From Pelecanus crispus (lineage: Eukaryota; Chordata; Aves; Pelecaniformes; Pelecanidae): a stretch of DNA of 64,000 bases. Below are positions 62,139 to 64,000 of the stretch, one piece after another (position 1 is the stretch's first letter; each line of letters starts with the position of its first letter). Location: NCBI RefSeq assembly GCF_030463565.1, contig NC_134660.1, positions 2,617,501 to 2,681,500 on the forward strand, in the 5' to 3' direction. The position numbers were made by a program, and so were the translations under genes. The notes beneath the pieces are model-generated. The model was not told the DNA's origin. It worked only from the letters and a program-made list of their open reading frames with translations, and ran no database searches.

Positions 62139-63477
62139 TTTATTGAAGAAAGCTTAAGTAAAAACACTTTTATTACATAAATATTAAAAAGGACAGAAAG
62201 TCAGGACGAGAAGAAAAACACAGAAAACATTTACACAGACAGTCAAGAAATATCCCTCAATGCTATAGAAACGGCTCTACGAAGAGCAAAACGCAACGAG
62301 ATAAATACTCCGGTGAAGTACTTCGAAGGGGAAGGGGAAGATGACGCTTCCCCGCTTCTGCTGAGGAACCCGAGCGCTGGAAGTGGCATTGAGGTGACAA
62401 ACCAGCCTCACCTCGCAGTGCGCTGCACTCTTCGTGCAGTCGGGCACGTAGAAGCTGAGGGGAAGTTCTTCGTCCCTGGGAACAAACCGGCGGGAGAAGT
62501 TTCACGCCGTCGAGCTGCCGCTCTGCACAAGCCTTTTCTAGCGCCAAGTATGGCGGCAGAGTGGCTCAGCACGGGGGGAACCTGCCGCTTTCCAACACGT
62601 GCATTGGAATAACCGACCGGCTTTCCTGCAAGTTCGCACGGATCAAAGATGCTTGGATGGCGAACGTCTGTCCTGCCTCTGTCCTCCTCTCCGTCCATCT
62701 CGCTCAGCTGGCACCGCAGAGACGCCCGCTGAGCTCTTTCACAGCACAAGGCACTGGCAGGCACAAGCATCTCTTACCTGAAGATGACCTCTGGGCTGAA
62801 CTAGCTGAACACGGGGTTTCTTGGCAGCCAGACAGAAGATAAAACTGCCAGCGCTGAGCACAGTGGGGAGACAAGTCTGCACAAACCCCCATTACTAAAT
62901 CTGAATTTAAAAAAACCCAAAGGCTAAAACTCAACACGGCAGAGGTTGAGCAACAGGGGCCTGCACAGGCATAAAGGACTGCAAAACAGAAAGAAAAACA
63001 CCACCATGGAGTTCTAAATGCCTACACCTCACTTGTTAACGTCTCTATGGTTGTGGAGTTAAAAGCTTATATATTTTATTATTTTTTAAGATATCTAAAG
63101 AGGAAGGTACCTACGTGAGAGGGTATTTTAAAGGATTTCATATGTTCTAAAGTCTACCTGAACATTAAAATGACCACAAAGTGTCAAAAGATTCCAGCTA
63201 GCTAATAGGTAAGAGGGAGTGCAACAACGTGGCACATGGCTCCAGTGTTCACAAGAAAGGGGGGAACGTTCCTGTTTAAACAAACCTAACTTATTTAAAA
63301 CCAAGAAAAAAATAGAACTGTATTCACTTGTAACAAACATTTTTGGACTAGCTTAAATTCAGTGAAAAAGATGTCCTAGTCGGAGATTAAGTTCTTTGGT
63401 GACAGCTCGTCAAGAGCTCTGCTGAAGGCTAGTTTGTAGATCAATTTGGATCAGCAGTTTAAAATCTTCATAAAAAT
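62139..63477 (-). terminator. TOP2A: TOP2A 3'UTR (extent uncertain)
   Basis: Reading the - strand from the stop at 63478, AATAAA signals occur at 63080-63075, 62174-62169 and 62144-62139. The low-GC composition continues to about 61920, so a long 3'UTR using one of the distal signals is plausible; the proximal one would give about 400 nt. Confidence 0.5.
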
Positions 63478-64000
63478 TCAAAACAGATCATCCTCATCGG
63501 ACTCCTCCAAGTACTGGACAGGCTTTTTGAGACGTCCAGGCCTGGTACGGGGCACGGCTGCTACGGGGCTGTGCGCACGAGCAGTTGAATCAAGAGTGAA
63601 GCTATCATCGTCTTCCAGCTTGGATTTCTGGAGGGAAAGCATAGTCAAGAAGTGAATCATGAATCTGAGCATAAACACGGAACACAATTAGCATAAAACG
63701 CACCACTGTGCCACGGGTAAGGTGGTTGTTGGGACTGATGAGACCAAACCAACAATCTGGGCTAAGGACGTGTGCCCGGGCCCCGCTTCTCCCCCACCTT
63801 CCCCACACCCAGCAATAAGGAGGAGCTTCTACCTCTGCCACGCTTTTCCTGCCAGAATAACCCACACCACACTTGTGGTACCCCCTCGGCTCTAACGGGT
63901 GGCAGAGTACAAACCTTTGCTGCAACTGATTTGGAAGGCTTGGAGCCAAAATCATCTGAATCGGAATCCAAAGAGCTTGGCTGCCTTTTGGTAACTTTCC
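63478..64000 (-). CDS. TOP2A: DNA topoisomerase II alpha, C-terminal end (partial)
   Basis: Two coding pieces on the - strand: 63915-64000 (continues past the window) and the final 63478-63627. They join at SVAAK|KSKLEDDD through a 287-bp intron with GT and CCTCCAG ends. The joined tail has SSLDSDSDDFGSKPSKS, TRPGRLKKPVQYLEESDEDD and ends in DLF. This is the divergent acidic/basic C-terminal regulatory domain that follows the catalytic core of type II topoisomerases and carries nuclear-localisation and chromatin-contact functions. TOP2B was considered because its tail also ends in acidic DDLF-like residues, but the RARA-GJD3 neighbourhood specifies TOP2A. Confidence 0.88.

Noticed and set aside
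63478-63627. Assignment to TOP2B rather than TOP2A
   Set aside because: TOP2B lies next to RARB in vertebrates; the neighbours here are RARA and GJD3, the TOP2A location.

Overview
This window reads as a gene-dense, GC-rich piece of a vertebrate chromosome, most likely a bird microchromosome. Introns are short (many under 150 bp), CpG islands are strong, no mammalian interspersed repeats are visible, and the gene order RAPGEFL1 > WIPF2 > CDC6 > RARA > < GJD3 < TOP2A matches the block on human 17q21 (chicken chromosome 27, from memory). The species cannot be named from sequence alone. Exon boundaries were placed by hand from splice sites, reading phase and remembered family proteins.

Layout. 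1-8060: RAPGEFL1 (+), sixteen coding segments, one intron of the rare U12 AT-AC class, and a 2-base frame break at an exon junction. 8210-8672: WIPF2 promoter and first exon, with six copies of a 19-bp motif carrying YY1-like cores. 8673-20305: an 11.6-kb WIPF2 first intron with no gene seen. 20306-26860: WIPF2 coding exons and 3'UTR. 26966-27255: a minisatellite. 27272-31430: CDC6 (+), with a promoter typical of cell-cycle genes. 31430-34850: intergenic. 34850-58440: RARA (+), with two promoters. The upstream one lies in a CpG island holding a 47-bp perfect inverted repeat and feeds the RARA1 first coding exon (42786). The internal one has a DR5 retinoic acid response element and feeds the RARA2 first exon (49235). 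Both join six shared exons plus a final exon (54548-57618). 58415-60240: GJD3 (-), tail-to-tail with RARA through an overlapping bidirectional poly(A) signal. About 62139-64000: the 3' end of TOP2A (-), cut by the window edge.

The products act in several processes: Rap/Ras-type GEF-like signalling (RAPGEFL1), actin regulation with N-WASP (WIPF2), replication licensing (CDC6), retinoid-controlled transcription (RARA), gap junctions (GJD3) and DNA topology in proliferating cells (TOP2A). Most of the non-coding interest is around RARA: a perfect DR5, a perfect DR1, a near-perfect estrogen-type palindrome, AT-rich islets and long alternating purine-pyrimidine tracts. A 15-bp core repeated exactly or nearly so twelve times across the window resembles the core of an ancient SINE (MIR/CORE type).

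No tRNA, rRNA, CRISPR array, intact transposon or retroviral remnant was recognised.
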